From the NCBI GenBank assembly GCA_963693365.1, contig CAVNZM010000014.1, positions 5,270,001 to 5,334,000 on the forward strand: a stretch of 64,000 bases of DNA, in the 5' to 3' direction. Positions 1 to 14,398 of the stretch are shown here, piece after piece. Source of the stretch: Amoebidium appalachense. Taxonomy: Eukaryota > Ichthyosporea. Under the pieces are notes generated by a model that saw only the letters and a list, made by a program, of their open reading frames with translations, was not told the DNA's origin and searched no databases. Every line of letters starts with the position of its first letter. The stretch's first letter is position 1. Both the position numbers and the translations under genes were made by a program.

Positions 1-21
1 AGAGTGGTGCATATCCCGTAG

Positions 22-143
22 ATATGCCGGATGCACAGAGGAAAGATTTGATGCTCAAGGTGGGTGTGCGTGGAATTGAGGAGTGGGCTGGCGGGAGGTG
101 GGAGGGTGGGGGTGGGGGTGATGATGGCGGCGGCGGTGGTGGT

Positions 144-181
<38 letters not shown>

Positions 182-284
182 GGGGGGGGGGGGGGGGGCT
201 GGGGAGTGCCTGGGGGAGGATATGTGCAAACACCTGCATTCACAGTGTGTGTAGGTTCTGTAAGATGTGTGTTTGTGTGTGTGT

Positions 285-319
<35 letters not shown>

Positions 320-707
320 GGGGGGGGGGGGGGGGGGGAGGGGGAGCGGGTTGTGGGTTGTGTGTGTGTGTGGGGGGGGGGGGGGGGAGAGGGGGAGAGG
401 GGGGGGGAGGGGGGGGGGGGCTGTGGAATAGGGGAGGGGGGGTGGCTGTGGGGTGTGGTGGTGGGAGGGGGGGGGGGGAGGGGGGTCGTGGTGGGGGAAG
501 TAATCTGAGGTATGGAAAGTAGGGGTGGGGGGGCCGGGGGGGAAGAGAGAGAGGGGGGAGGGGAGGGGGGGGGGGGGGGGAGGGGGGGGGCTGGCTATTT
601 AAATGTATTTGAATTTCAGCCTGCACGTTTTGACGGTTTGCTTCGATGGTAGCCAATAGGCGGTGTATTTCAAAAAGACGGATCGGTGGTGGTGGTGGGG
701 GCGGGGG

Positions 708-756
<49 letters not shown>

Positions 757-1612
757 GGGGGTGATGAAAACAGATGGGAGGAAAGTTTGGGCCGGGGGGG
801 GGGGGGGGGGGGGGGGGGGATATGAAGCTGGGCCGAGACATGGGTGTGTGGGGCTGAAGCAGAGAGATAGGAGGGGGGGGATCTTTATGGGGAAAAAAAA
901 GAAAAACCGAAATGTGCGCAGAGTTGGCTCAGGGAGAAATGCATCCTCTCTTGACTGTACCACCTAGGCCATTATCACAACCTGGGTTGCACTTAAGTAC
1001 ATAGCAAAAAGCAAAACATAGCTCATGATCTTCTCTCGTTTCCTTCAGGTTTTCAACGATAAGTGTGTCTCCATCGACATGTTCGATTCCGTCTCTGGCA
1101 TCATACCACCCACATCCACTCCCGTCGCAGCGCCAAAACCACCACCAGCCCAACCAATCGAATCCACTGAACACAACGATGATCTAACCGCCGCAATCTC
1201 TTCCATCACCCCAACTCCCGCCCCCATTCCTACCCCTGCCCCCGCCCCCACACCAAAACCTACCCCTACACCCAAATCCACCACCACCACCCCACCCCCC
1301 AGCAACAAACCCTCTCCACCCACAACACCAAAAACGGTACCGAAACCAACACCGGCCCCCGTGGTTACCCCACCTCCCGCACCCGTTCCGGCGATTTCAA
1401 CCGAGACGAAATCTAGTTTTGTTAACCCTACCTCTACGGATTCTCTTGCGTCGGTTCTTCGCATACAGAAGAAAATTGAACAGGACGTGATGAAGGAGTT
1501 GGGAACGACGGATTTGGATAAGGAGATTGATAGTTGGTTGACGGGCGGGCAGGATGACGATTTGGCGGTGATTGCCGATTCGATGAACGCGCTCAACGAT
1601 TTTTTGAAGTGA
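22..1612 (+). CDS. 3' end of a spliced gene: proline-rich linker and acidic helical C-terminus, family not recognised
   Basis: Two exons are seen. The first (22-59) follows an AG and ends at a GTGGGT donor. The second (1049-1612) follows the acceptor TTTCCTTCAG and ends at TGA 1610-1612. Both are in phase 0, so the join reads ...DLMLK|VFNDKCVSIDMF.... The last exon gives 187 residues: a short folded-looking start, about 90 residues of Pro/Thr/Ala linker (repeated P-T-P-x), then an acidic amphipathic tail (IQKKIEQDVMKELG ... LAVIADSMNALNDFLK). The gene begins outside the window. The intron 60-1048 is almost pure G tracts. A linker-plus-helix tail suits an adaptor or trafficking protein, but I recognise no family. 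I found no AATAAA soon after the stop. Confidence 0.6.
60..1048 (+). repeat. intron made of poly-G and TG tracts
   Basis: The stretch holds long G runs (about 143-199, 283-339, 373-420, 709-755, 797-819) broken by TG dinucleotides. Only 590-680 and 880-1040 are of normal complexity. A possible small exon lies at 625-651 (after ATTTCAG, before GTAGCC), but its phase does not fit the flanking exons. Confidence 0.7.
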
Positions 1613-2801
<1,189 letters not shown>

Positions 2802-2808
2802 TATAAAT
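2802..2808 (+). promoter_or_regulatory. TATA box candidate of the 60-residue gene
   Basis: TATAAAT lies 67 bp upstream of the ATG at 2875. A start site about 30 bp downstream would leave a leader of roughly 40 bases. Confidence 0.4.
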
Positions 2809-2874
2809 CAATGGCATATGGGTAGGTTGCAGTCACAGTGAGTGCATTCCATCCACAAGTCATATAGAAATGTT

Positions 2875-3057
2875 ATGACTGTGTGCACCGGCGCCGTGCG
2901 TTTCCAAAACAATTTGACTCTGTGCACATGCACCATCATTGGCGTGGTGGCGCAGAGAGCCGGTGTCATTGCCATCTACTTGTGGGACTGGTTTCAGAAC
3001 TTGAAGTGGACACGTTTTTGGCCGTTCGGTGTGACAGTCCAATTATACCCTCTATAG
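2875..3057 (+). CDS. compact intronless gene candidate: 60-residue membrane peptide
   Basis: ATG 2875 to TAG 3055-3057 encodes 60 residues. A hydrophobic stretch (residues about 15-37, LCTCTIIGVVAQRAGVIAIY) is followed by a Trp/aromatic and basic segment (WDWFQNLKWTRFWPF), the pattern of a single-pass membrane peptide with an interfacial aromatic belt. A TATAAAT box lies 67 bp upstream and an AATAAA begins 6 bp after the stop, so promoter, frame and polyadenylation signal are all in about 270 bp. I know no family for it. An overlapping minus-strand frame of the same length exists but lacks these signals. It could be a chance frame. Confidence 0.4.
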   Translation: MTVCTGAVRFQNNLTLCTCTIIGVVAQRAGVIAIYLWDWFQNLKWTRFWPFGVTVQLYPL

Positions 3058-3062
3058 ATCTG

Positions 3063-3068
3063 AATAAA
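3063..3068 (+). terminator. polyadenylation signal AATAAA
   Basis: Canonical AATAAA 6 bp past the stop of the 60-residue frame, the right place and strand for a very short 3' UTR. Confidence 0.4.
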
Positions 3069-3129
3069 GAAGTTTCAACAAACTTGATAATGCATACCAT
3101 TCCTTTTCAAACTTAGGAACCTGAAATTT

Positions 3130-3598
<469 letters not shown>

Positions 3599-3782
3599 CG
3601 TCACACACGCGCAGCCTCACATGGTGACATACACCCGATACAACCATTACAGCGGACTCTGAGTCAGCCATCCAATCAAAAGATCATGTCTATGTATCAT
3701 GAGTTTCGAGGCTTTCCAATTTCCGGAGAGAGAGAGTGTGTGTGTGTGGGGGGGGGGGGGGGGGGGGGGGGGGTGGGTGGGT

Positions 3783-3832
<50 letters not shown>

Positions 3833-4225
3833 ACACTTGCTGTACGTTCTTTCCTTTAACATTTTTAGGCCAAAACGTATGGGTTATGCTGGCGGGCTCT
3901 AGGGGCCTCATGATTCCACTTGATGGTGGCGCTCATCAGTGGTTTAGATTTTGAGGGTACTGTGGGTGAGAAGGGATATGCGTGTGTGTACTTGAGCATT
4001 CTGTTGTGGGGAGTCACCTCACGTTTTCACCGATGCATAACCCTCAATATAATGGATTGAGGTGCACAATGCAACTTTACTTGACCGTTGCCCAGGAAAC
4101 CCTTACCCATCCACCACAGTAGTCTTATGGGTATATTTATGTCCTGATTGTGGCATTCTTAGAAGCAGGGAATCCAAATTCACCGATATATGAAGCACTG
4201 TATCATAGTGCACAAAAACCTGGTG

Positions 4226-4260
<35 letters not shown>

Positions 4261-4363
4261 GAGGGGAGGAGGGGGGGGGGGGGGGGGAGGGGGGGACCGG
4301 GGGGGACGGGGGAGGGTGTGTGTGTGTGTGTATGTATATTATTAGCGAGAGAGCGACTCGAAG

Positions 4364-4500
<137 letters not shown>

Positions 4501-5086
4501 AGGGAGGGAGAGGGAGGGAGGGAGAGAGAGCATCGGGGGGACGGGGGGGGGGGGGGGGGGGGGGGGAGAGAGAGAGTGTGTGTGTGTGTGTGTGTGTGCG
4601 GGTGTGCGCAAGTGAGTGTGTGCATGACCAAACACACAAACCGAAGAAAACACAAATTCACAACGCACAACACAATATTGCACATAAACGAGATTACGGT
4701 GGTAAAGCAAGGCAGCAAGTGCCCCCCTCCCCCTCCCCCCTCCCCCCCCAACAACAACCCCCTCCCCCCTCCCCCCCCCCCCAAAAAAAATAATAATAAA
4801 ATAAAAATATAGATAAAATGTGCACCTGCCGCCCTTTCTTTCTAGTTGTTTTGTGTAGTGCGTGTAATATTCTGTTTAGTACAATAATTCGCTTAGAAAC
4901 ATTTCCGTTTCTCTCTCATATTATTCATGCCCCCCTGACACTGTCAGCCTGTCAATAATGTATTCCCATATGTAACTTAACAAAATCTCAAGCACCCTGT
5001 CAAGCCTTTACACGGGGTGACACACAGTTTATCATCGGTTTGCTGGACCGATGCCCAAACACCGGCTACTCATACACCATGTTAGA

Positions 5087-5597
5087 GGGCCCAACCACAT
5101 CAGCTGAGTCAACTTGCTCCGAGCAGAATTATTCTGCAAAAAGCAGAATTATTCTGCAAAAAGCAGAATCATTCTGCGAAGAGCAGAATTATTCTGCAAA
5201 AGCAGAATCAATCTGCTAAAAGCAGAATCACTCTGCAAACAGCAGATTCAATCCACTAAAAGCAGAATCAATGTGCTAAAAGCAGAATTATTATGATAAA
5301 AGCAGAATTATTCTGCTGTCAAAAGCAGAATGATTCTGCTTTTAGCGGAATAGAGTTATTCTGCTAAAAGCAGAGTGATTCTGCTAAAAGCCGAGTGATT
5401 CTGCTAAAAACAGAGTGATTCTGCTAAAATCAGAGTGATTCTGCTTTTGCAGAATAATTCTGCTAAAAGCATAGTTATTCTGCTTTTGCAGAATTATTCT
5501 GCTTTTTGCAGCATAATCCTGCTTTTTGCAGAATAATTCCGCTTTTGCAGAATAATTCTGCTTTTTGTAAGTTGACTCTGCCGATGTGGTTGGGTCC
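5087..5597. mobile_element. fold-back element made of GCAGAATNATTCTGC palindromes
   Basis: The ends form an imperfect 29-bp inverted repeat: CCCAACCACATC...GAGTCAACTT (5087-5115) against AAGTTGACTC...GATGTGGTTGGG (5569-5597), 3 mismatches by eye. The interior is about 450 bp of tandem AGCAGAATNATTCTGC units, each itself palindromic, with A-spaced units on the left half and T-spaced units on the right, so the whole is a giant palindrome. It splits an R1 repeat copy (R1 sequence ends near 5083 and resumes near 5600). There is no protein-coding capacity, so any movement must depend on enzymes encoded elsewhere. Confidence 0.7.
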
Positions 5598-5931
5598 TTA
5601 TTAGTGTAACGGATATATTGTTGGGCTTGACTCACGGTGGGAAAATTAGTAGCAGAGCATTCGCATTCACAGCTATATGAAGCACCGTGTCGTGAACAAA
5701 GACCGGGGGAGGGCCCGGGGAGGGGGCGAGAGAGAAAGAGGGGGTGGGGAGTTTGGGGGGGGGGGGGGGGGGGGGAGGGGGGGGGGGGAGGGAGAGAAAG
5801 AGTGGAGGGGGTGAGGGGGGAGTGTGTGTGTGTGTGTGCGTGTTTGTGCGTGCGTGGATGCGTGCGTGCGGGTGGGCGGGGGGGCGGGCAGGCGGGGGGG
5901 CAGGCTTGCGTGCGTGTGTGCATGTGTCTGT

Positions 5932-5973
<42 letters not shown>

Positions 5974-6161
5974 TTTTTTTTTTCACACGATGATATGAAG
6001 TGTATAACTATTTGATCAAGATTCGAGCAAGTTAGGGGTACACTGTTGTGGTGAACACAAACGTGGAGCACGTTCGCACGTGTGTGCTGTGTGTCTGTGT
6101 GTGTGCAGTGTTTGTGTGCTGTGTGTGTGTGTGTGCTGTGTGTGTGTGTGTGTGTGCTGTG

Positions 6162-6169
<8 letters not shown>

Positions 6170-6235
<66 letters not shown>

Positions 6236-6300
6236 GCATGCATGTGTCCGTGCGTGTGCGTGTGCGTGCGTGCGTGCGGCCGTGTGTACATGTGTGTGTG
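6170..6300. repeat. (TG)n microsatellite
   Basis: TG repeats with TGTGC interruptions follow an R1 tail (near 6015-6070) and end in TGCG units. Confidence 0.85.
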
Positions 6301-7358
6301 TTTCTTTCCGAGCTTTTTTTTATTTTTTGGGGAGGGGGAGGGGAGGGGGGAGGGGGGGAGTAACACTTGCGATTCTGCCTCATTGCTGGCAGGTTCGTAG
6401 TACGTGTACTGTTTTGTTTTGCACTGTGGACTTTCATTTCTTTTTTTTTTGCTCAGGCTTTATTTCTTTCTTTCTTTTCATTTTTGGAGGGGGGGGGGGG
6501 GGACCTGATGTACTTCTTGCTTTTTTCCAATTCATTTCTTTAGGGCGTGCAATGCTTGTGTTCGCGCTCTGGATTCCCTTTGAAATATTTCTTTTTTGGT
6601 TTCGATTCTGCACACAGCCAGAGACTGATTGCAGATGTATTCAAGACTATTCCGAAACCGTTGAACCCAAGCACCATATCAATCAATCCACGTGTGAAAA
6701 CGTATGGTTTAGGTTGCCGAACTTATGGGGCCTACTTTTGTTCCAAATCATCTGCCCATGCATTTTAAATAGAGGGATAAGGGTGGGTGGGATGTGTGTG
6801 ATGAGTGTATATTCCTCAGCAACCTGTTATGGACAAGCACAAATATCCACTGCTGCATAGCCCACATCTTGGTTGCGTGAGGTGCATGATACATTTTTAC
6901 TGGATTGTTGTCCAAACACAGCCTACCCATCCACCGGGGTAATCTTATGGGTACATTTAGAGGAATAATAGTGTAAAATCGGTATTCACTACATGAAGCA
7001 CACAGTCATAGTAAACAAAGACACATGTGTGTGTGTCACGGTGTGTGTGTGTGGGGGGGGGGGGGGGGGGGGGGGAGGTGGCTGCTCTCCTTGCGACTTT
7101 CCAATTTACTCCTAAGTTTGCTTATATTATTTTTGGCGCTGTAGATTCCCTTCATAACGTTTCCTTTGTTTTCCCTATTCTTCACACAGCCACAGAGTCT
7201 GGTGATAGCAGATGCATTGAAGAATATTCCGGTTAAAAAACTCCCAAGCACCATGTGAAACAATCCACAGATAAAAAGCATTCGGTTTAGGCTGGGGGGC
7301 CCTAGCTTGGTTTTCGTTATTCGCGATCCGGGTCCAACCGCAAAGTTTTTTTTTTTTT

Positions 7359-7408
<50 letters not shown>

Positions 7409-7860
7409 GCCGGTGAACAGGGACATATGTATGTACTGAAGCATCGTGTCTCGGGCAACATCAACTCTTCCCACAATACTGCATTGCCCTCAATAAGGCT
7501 AACTGAGGTGCACAATGCATTGCTGGACCGTTGCCCAAACACAGCCCAACCATACACCACTGTAATCTTATAGAGATATTTAAGGGCTTGATTGTGGGTC
7601 TCTAAATAGCAGAGAATTCGAATTTACAGCTATGCAAGGCACAGTGTTGTGCACAAAAAACTGGGGGGGGGGGGGGGGGGGGGAACAGAGTGTGTGTGTG
7701 TGTGTGCGTGTGTGTGTGTTTGTTTGTGTGTGTGCGTGTGTGTGAAGGGAGAGAGTGTGTTTGTGAAAGAGAGAGAGAGGGGGGGGGGGGGGAGAGAGAG
7801 AGTGTGTGTGTGTGTGTGAGCGAGTGTGAAAGAGAGTGTGAGAGAGGAAGGGAGAGAGCC

Positions 7861-7924
<64 letters not shown>

Positions 7925-8035
7925 TGTGTGGGTGTGTGTGTGTGTGTGCCGGTGAGGGAGGGAGGGGGGTGGGGAGAGAGAGACAGAGACAGGGAGGGAG
8001 GGAGGGAGGGAGGGAGGGGGAAAGAATGAGACTGT

Positions 8036-8066
<31 letters not shown>

Positions 8067-8913
8067 GGGGGGTTGGGTGTGGGTGTGTGTGCGTGCGGGG
8101 GTGCTCGAGTGTGTGTGTGTGCGTACGTGCGTGCACTGGGTGGGTGTGTACATGTGTGCGTGTGTACCTGCGTGCGTGCACGCGTGAGCACGTTCTTGCC
8201 TGTATCATCAGTGTCTGTCTGTGTGTTCTTGCACATCCGCGTGATTTAATGTATTCGAGAATATTCCGAACTTGAAAACCCCAAGCACCCTGTCGGCCAA
8301 TCCACAGGTGAAGGATGGCCCACGATCGCGATTTGTAGGTATATTTGTATGAGATGTAAGTGTAACATCGATATCTTACATGTATATCTTGTTGGGTGGA
8401 AGTACTGTTGGCCGGCCTCGGTGCCGACAACACATCACCGCTCACATACATGTCGTTATGATATACGGCACATTCCCCTTTGAACTGCAGAGCGCAAGAG
8501 TCTTACATTTCTTGCAGATCAACGACCCTTCCCCTAGAGAATTTAATTGTTTAGGGGTGTGGGTAAATATGAATGTTTGTATGTATTTCAGCATGGCATC
8601 ATGGGCAACATAGGCGTTGACAGACACAAACCAGATGGGTGGCCCTCAATAACGTTGATTGAGGTGCACAATGCACTTTTGATGGACCGTTGTCCAGATA
8701 CAGCCTACGCATCCATTGCCATAGTCTTAAATGATAATTTCGGGATTTGATTGTGGGAATTTTTAAAAGAAGAGGCGTCTGTGCGAACATGCCAAGTGTT
8801 ACGCAACGATACTAGTATGAAGTGTACACTGTACCTATCAATGATCAATATTCCAGCTTAGAGGTACTCTGTCGTAGTGAACAAAATCGTGGAGCGCGTG
8901 CGCGTGTGTGCAC

Positions 8914-8949
<36 letters not shown>

Positions 8950-9049
8950 GCGTGTGCGTGCGTGCGTGCATGCGTGCGTGCGTGCGTGCGCGCGTGCATG
9001 TGTGTTTGTGTGTGTGTGTGTGTGTGTGTTTGTGTGTGTGTGAAAGCTT

Positions 9050-9275
9050 GATTATACGGCAGAACCGGGACTATTATGTTCTGAGCAGAAAGACTCTGCT
9101 TTGGAAAACTTCTGCAAGACGCAACATTATTTTGCTCACGGCAGCAGAAGATTCTGTTTTTAACAGAATGATGTTCGAGCTAATTTTAGCAGAATATTTT
9201 GCTCTTTTCAGAATTATTCTGCCCTTTTCAGAACAATTCTGCTCAGAGCAAAGTTCATTCTGCCTATGTGTTTGG
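9050..9275. mobile_element. decayed second copy of the fold-back element
   Basis: The right half holds several degenerate AGCAGAA...TTCTGC palindromes (TTCAGAATTATTCTGC, GAACAATTCTGC). It ends in TTCTGCCTATGTGTTTGGGA, which matches the right terminal repeat of the 5.1-5.6 kb element. The left end is lost in a TG tract. Confidence 0.5.
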
Positions 9276-9422
9276 GAACGTAAGGGATCGAGGGGGCAAG
9301 TCCCCGGCAGGGCTCTGAAGAGGCCAGTTACGTTTGTGTGGTCTTTGGAAGAGAAAATATGTTTGAGCTTAGGGGGCAGTTGGGCGCGGGCACACAAACA
9401 CACACACACACAAATGCGGGCG

Positions 9423-9456
<34 letters not shown>

Positions 9457-9474
9457 GACATGCACACACACGTG

Positions 9475-9568
<94 letters not shown>
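9475..9568. repeat. (CA)n microsatellite
   Basis: About 46 CA units, with degenerate CA/CG flanks at 9400-9475 and 9569-9655. Confidence 0.95.
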
Positions 9569-9570
<2 letters not shown>

Positions 9571-9784
9571 ACACACACATGATGCACACACGCACACACG
9601 CACACGAACACACGCACACACGCACGAACACACGCACACACGAGCGCACACACGCAATGATACCTGGAACATTTCTTCCCTTCGCCCAACGTTTTTTATG
9701 TGTCTTGTTCCAAACTGGTGTAAATCAACTGTACTCTACGTTCTGTGGGATGTACTACATCCCCCCCCCCCCCCCCCCCCCCCC

Positions 9785-9813
9785 AATAATAATAATACTA
9801 TAATAATAACTTA

Positions 9814-9846
<33 letters not shown>

Positions 9847-9923
9847 TTAATATTAATACTTAAAAATAAATCAAAATATTAAATAATAATAATAACAATA
9901 ACAACAACAACAACAACAACAAC

Positions 9924-9982
<59 letters not shown>

Positions 9983-9986
9983 TAAT
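9785..9986. repeat. (AAT)n microsatellite with AAC variants
   Basis: Trinucleotide AAT repeats surround an AAC block (9894-9923) and start right after a poly-C run, like other low-complexity clusters here. Confidence 0.9.
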
Positions 9987-10147
9987 GAAATTAGCAAATA
10001 AAAAATATAAAAAAAGACAAGTAGAAATTGTCAAATGTGTACAGAATTACGTCTAAAAACATAGAAAAACACCCCATCCCCCCCCCCCCCCCCCCTCCCC
10101 CCCAACTCACTCACACCAATGGCCCCGTGGCACACGCACACATGGTC

Positions 10148-11560
<1,413 letters not shown>

Positions 11561-11591
11561 TGTGCGGTTTTTAACAGTAGTGTCATTCACC

Positions 11592-12836
11592 ATGGCCGTT
11601 CAGGCACTAAGCAAAGGTTGTCACGTAGACCCATCTTCAGGTAAACCTTGCCACGTGGATGAAAAGAACGAGTGTGTTCTTGATGATTCGACGGACCATG
11701 CATTGGAAATTAACACGGGAAACGATGGCTCTACTCTTCCAACCGATGCTACCAGCGAAAACCTGAACACACCCCCACGACAGTTGGATTGGGTTTCCAG
11801 ACTGTTAACTCTATGGGTGGCTCTAGCGATGGCCTTCGGGACTCTTCTAAGTCACTATGCACCTGGGGTAAGGGAAGCACTGACTAAAGCGGAAGTAGGG
11901 GATACTAATTTGGTAATTGCCATCGGCCTCATCCTCATGCTTATCCCGCCTCTCGCTAAGGCGCACTATGGTAACATCCTCTCGCTGGATTACTACGTGG
12001 AATACAGGTGGGAGCTGTTGATAAGTGTTGCGCAAAACTGGCTAATTGGCCCTGCACTCATGTTTTTGCTGGCATGGGGTTTCCTCCACAACGAACCGGG
12101 GCTGATGCACGGCATCGTTATGGTCGGTTTGGCAAGATGCATTGCCATGGTTGTGCAATGGAACGAGCTGGCATATGGCGACACGAACCTCTGTGTGGTG
12201 ATGGTTGCCATGAATTCCATCCTTCAGGTGCTTCTCTTTGCTCCAATGGCCCTATTTTACGTCGTTTTCTTGGGCGATGCAGTGGGAGCACCAGCAGATG
12301 GTCTTTCTGGTTCCCAGGCCGTAGTGACGGTTGTTACGAGTGTCCTCATCTACCTGGGCATTCCAATGGTGATTGGTGTGTGTTCGTGGGTGGGGTTGAG
12401 AAGATGGAAGGGGGAGAGTTGGTATTACGAAGTGTTTATCCCCCGTTTGGATCCTTTGGGTTTAATTGCCCTGCTGGTAACGATTGTTTTCATCTTTATT
12501 ATTAAGGGAGAGCAGCTGATAGACAGGCCTCTAGATGTCTTGTTGGCGGCTGTTCCGTTGGTTTTCTACTTCTTGATCATGTTTTTCGGTTCCTTGACTG
12601 TGGCGTTCTTCATGGGTTTTTGCTATGAACGTGCGGCAACCCTAGCTTTCACTGCTGCTAGCAACAACTTCGAGCTGGCTATTGCCATTTCCATTGCTAC
12701 GTTTGGCTCCGAGAGTGATGCATCGTTTGCCACCGTGATGGGACCTCTCATTGAGGTTCCCATCATGTTGATATTTGTACAGATTGCCCTACTTCTAAGG
12801 AAGAGATGGGATGCAAAATTGAAGCGAAGAATGTAA
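11592..12836 (+). CDS. ACR3: ACR3-family arsenite efflux transporter, intronless
   Basis: A 414-residue membrane protein of the bile/arsenite/riboflavin transporter superfamily; the ACR3 branch exports As(III) across the plasma or vacuolar membrane. Landmarks seen: GLARCIAMVVQWNELAYGD (residues about 179-197) with the TM4 cysteine Cys183, VAMNSILQVLLFAP (205-218), and FTAASNNFELAIAISIATFG (353-372) with Glu361. These correspond to the Cys and Glu known to be needed for transport in the family. About ten hydrophobic segments fit the family's ten helices. The start chosen is the ATG in CACCATGG at 11592; an in-frame GTG 30 bp upstream is a poor eukaryotic start. An unusual 60-residue hydrophilic N-terminus holds two CHVD motifs and a third Cys (Cys10, Cys20, Cys28). 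There are no introns, unlike neighbouring genes, and a 35-base A tract starts 108 bp after the stop. Confidence 0.95.
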   Translation: MAVQALSKGCHVDPSSGKPCHVDEKNECVLDDSTDHALEINTGNDGSTLPTDATSENLNTPPRQLDWVSRLLTLWVALAMAFGTLLSHYAPGVREALTKAEVGDTNLVIAIGLILMLIPPLAKAHYGNILSLDYYVEYRWELLISVAQNWLIGPALMFLLAWGFLHNEPGLMHGIVMVGLARCIAMVVQWNELAYGDTNLCVVMVAMNSILQVLLFAPMALFYVVFLGDAVGAPADGLSGSQAVVTVVTSVLIYLGIPMVIGVCSWVGLRRWKGESWYYEVFIPRLDPLGLIALLVTIVFIFIIKGEQLIDRPLDVLLAAVPLVFYFLIMFFGSLTVAFFMGFCYERAATLAFTAASNNFELAIAISIATFGSESDASFATVMGPLIEVPIMLIFVQIALLLRKRWDAKLKRRM

Positions 12837-12941
12837 ACTGAGTCTGTTTTCTTCGCTAATTTAGACAGAATTGTAAGCAGTTAATATCGTAGTGTAGATA
12901 GGTACGAACACGGTGTCTCTCTGGTCTGAGACTAGAAATAA

Positions 12942-12944
<3 letters not shown>

Positions 12945-12979
<35 letters not shown>
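12945..12979 (+). repeat. 35-base poly-A directly 3' of ACR3
   Basis: The A run begins 108 bp after the ACR3 stop, just past AGAAATAAGTT, a weak polyadenylation-like hexamer. It may be a genomic copy of an mRNA tail or simply another homopolymer. Confidence 0.6.
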
Positions 12980-12981
<2 letters not shown>

Positions 12982-13098
12982 AAAAGAAAAACCAAGGAAA
13001 AAAAGAAGTTTCCAGCTGCTGTACAACGTGTATGGTCCCAATGTGTGGATTTTTTCGTGGAAGTGATTATCGCCACTTCCGACCCATCCCCCCCCCCC

Positions 13099-13129
<31 letters not shown>

Positions 13130-14170
13130 ACACACTTTCAAAGTTTGTTTTGTGGTGGTGGAAGTGAGGAAAAGTGGGGAGGTGGAGGAGGAGGGAGGGG
13201 GCTGCGAACCATGCACATCACAACCTCAGGAGCATATTGTATGACTAGACGAATGAAACAGTAGACTAGTAGAGTAGTGCAGGTGGTGTGTGACTCTGTA
13301 CTTGCACATACATGTGTATTCATGTATGTCTGTATGAACGCGTGTGTGTATATGTGTAGGCACACATGCATGTATGTGCACGTAAGTGTGCTTGTGTGCG
13401 TGAGCGTTCCTAAATGCATGAGTGCGCACATAAGTGCAGTGTACGAGCGTGTGTCTGTGTGGGTGCGTATATGACTGTGTGAGCGAGTGTATGTGTTTGT
13501 GCGTGCATGTGGGCGTGCGTGCCTTCCCGCTTTCCCTGCGGAGGGAGGGTGGGGCGGGGTGGGATGGATGGATTGATGGAATTAAGGGGGGATGGGGACA
13601 CATTAGAAAAACTATTGTAACGATCCCCAAAAAGAGGAAGTAAGAGCACAAACTTCTAGCAGGAGGGAGAAAGACGAGAGGAGGTGAGAAGTAAGGGGAC
13701 GATGCATGGGGGAAAATGTCGTAGAATAGATTGCATAGCATCGAGCACCGGGGGGAGGAGGGTGGGCGGTGAGGGTGGGGGGGGAGGGGGGGGGGGGGAG
13801 AGAGAGAGGGGGGGGGGGGAGGGGGGGGGGGACTGAGCTTGGAACGAGAAGCAAGGGGAGGGATGAGGGTGAGTGTGTGCGGACTTTCCACGTATGTTGG
13901 ACAGTGTGCATTTGCGTGTGCACGTTGGTGTGTGTGTGCATAGGAAAGGGGGAGGGGGGGGGGGGGGGGGGGGGGGAAGGGGGGAGGGGAGAGGGGAAGG
14001 GAGGGAACCGGGTAAGGGGAAGTTGAATATGTGGAGATGCTAAAATACGCTGAAACTGGAAGAACAACACAAAGCAGATATGAAAAAATGAAGCAAAAAG
14101 GCACCGCAAGTACAGCAAGGGTGCATATGTTTACGTTTGTCTGTTGAACAGTGTGTGTGTGTATGTGTGT

Positions 14171-14238
<68 letters not shown>

Positions 14239-14398
14239 GACTTGTGTGTGTAATGGGGGAAGGGGATGGCGGGGCGGCCCAGGGGGAAGGGGGAGGGGGG
14301 GGGGGGGGAGGGAGGGAGGGGAAGGAGAGGGAGACAGAGAGAGAGGAGCGGGAGGGTGGAGAGGGGGAGGGGGAGGGGGGGGGGGGGGCTGTTTTTGT
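12980..14398. other. gene-free: poly-C, degenerate TG/CA and G-rich tracts
   Basis: Poly-C (13088-13115), degenerate TG-rich sequence (13270-13530), G tracts (13775-13995) and poly-G (14185-14237). No exon is supported. Confidence 0.5.
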
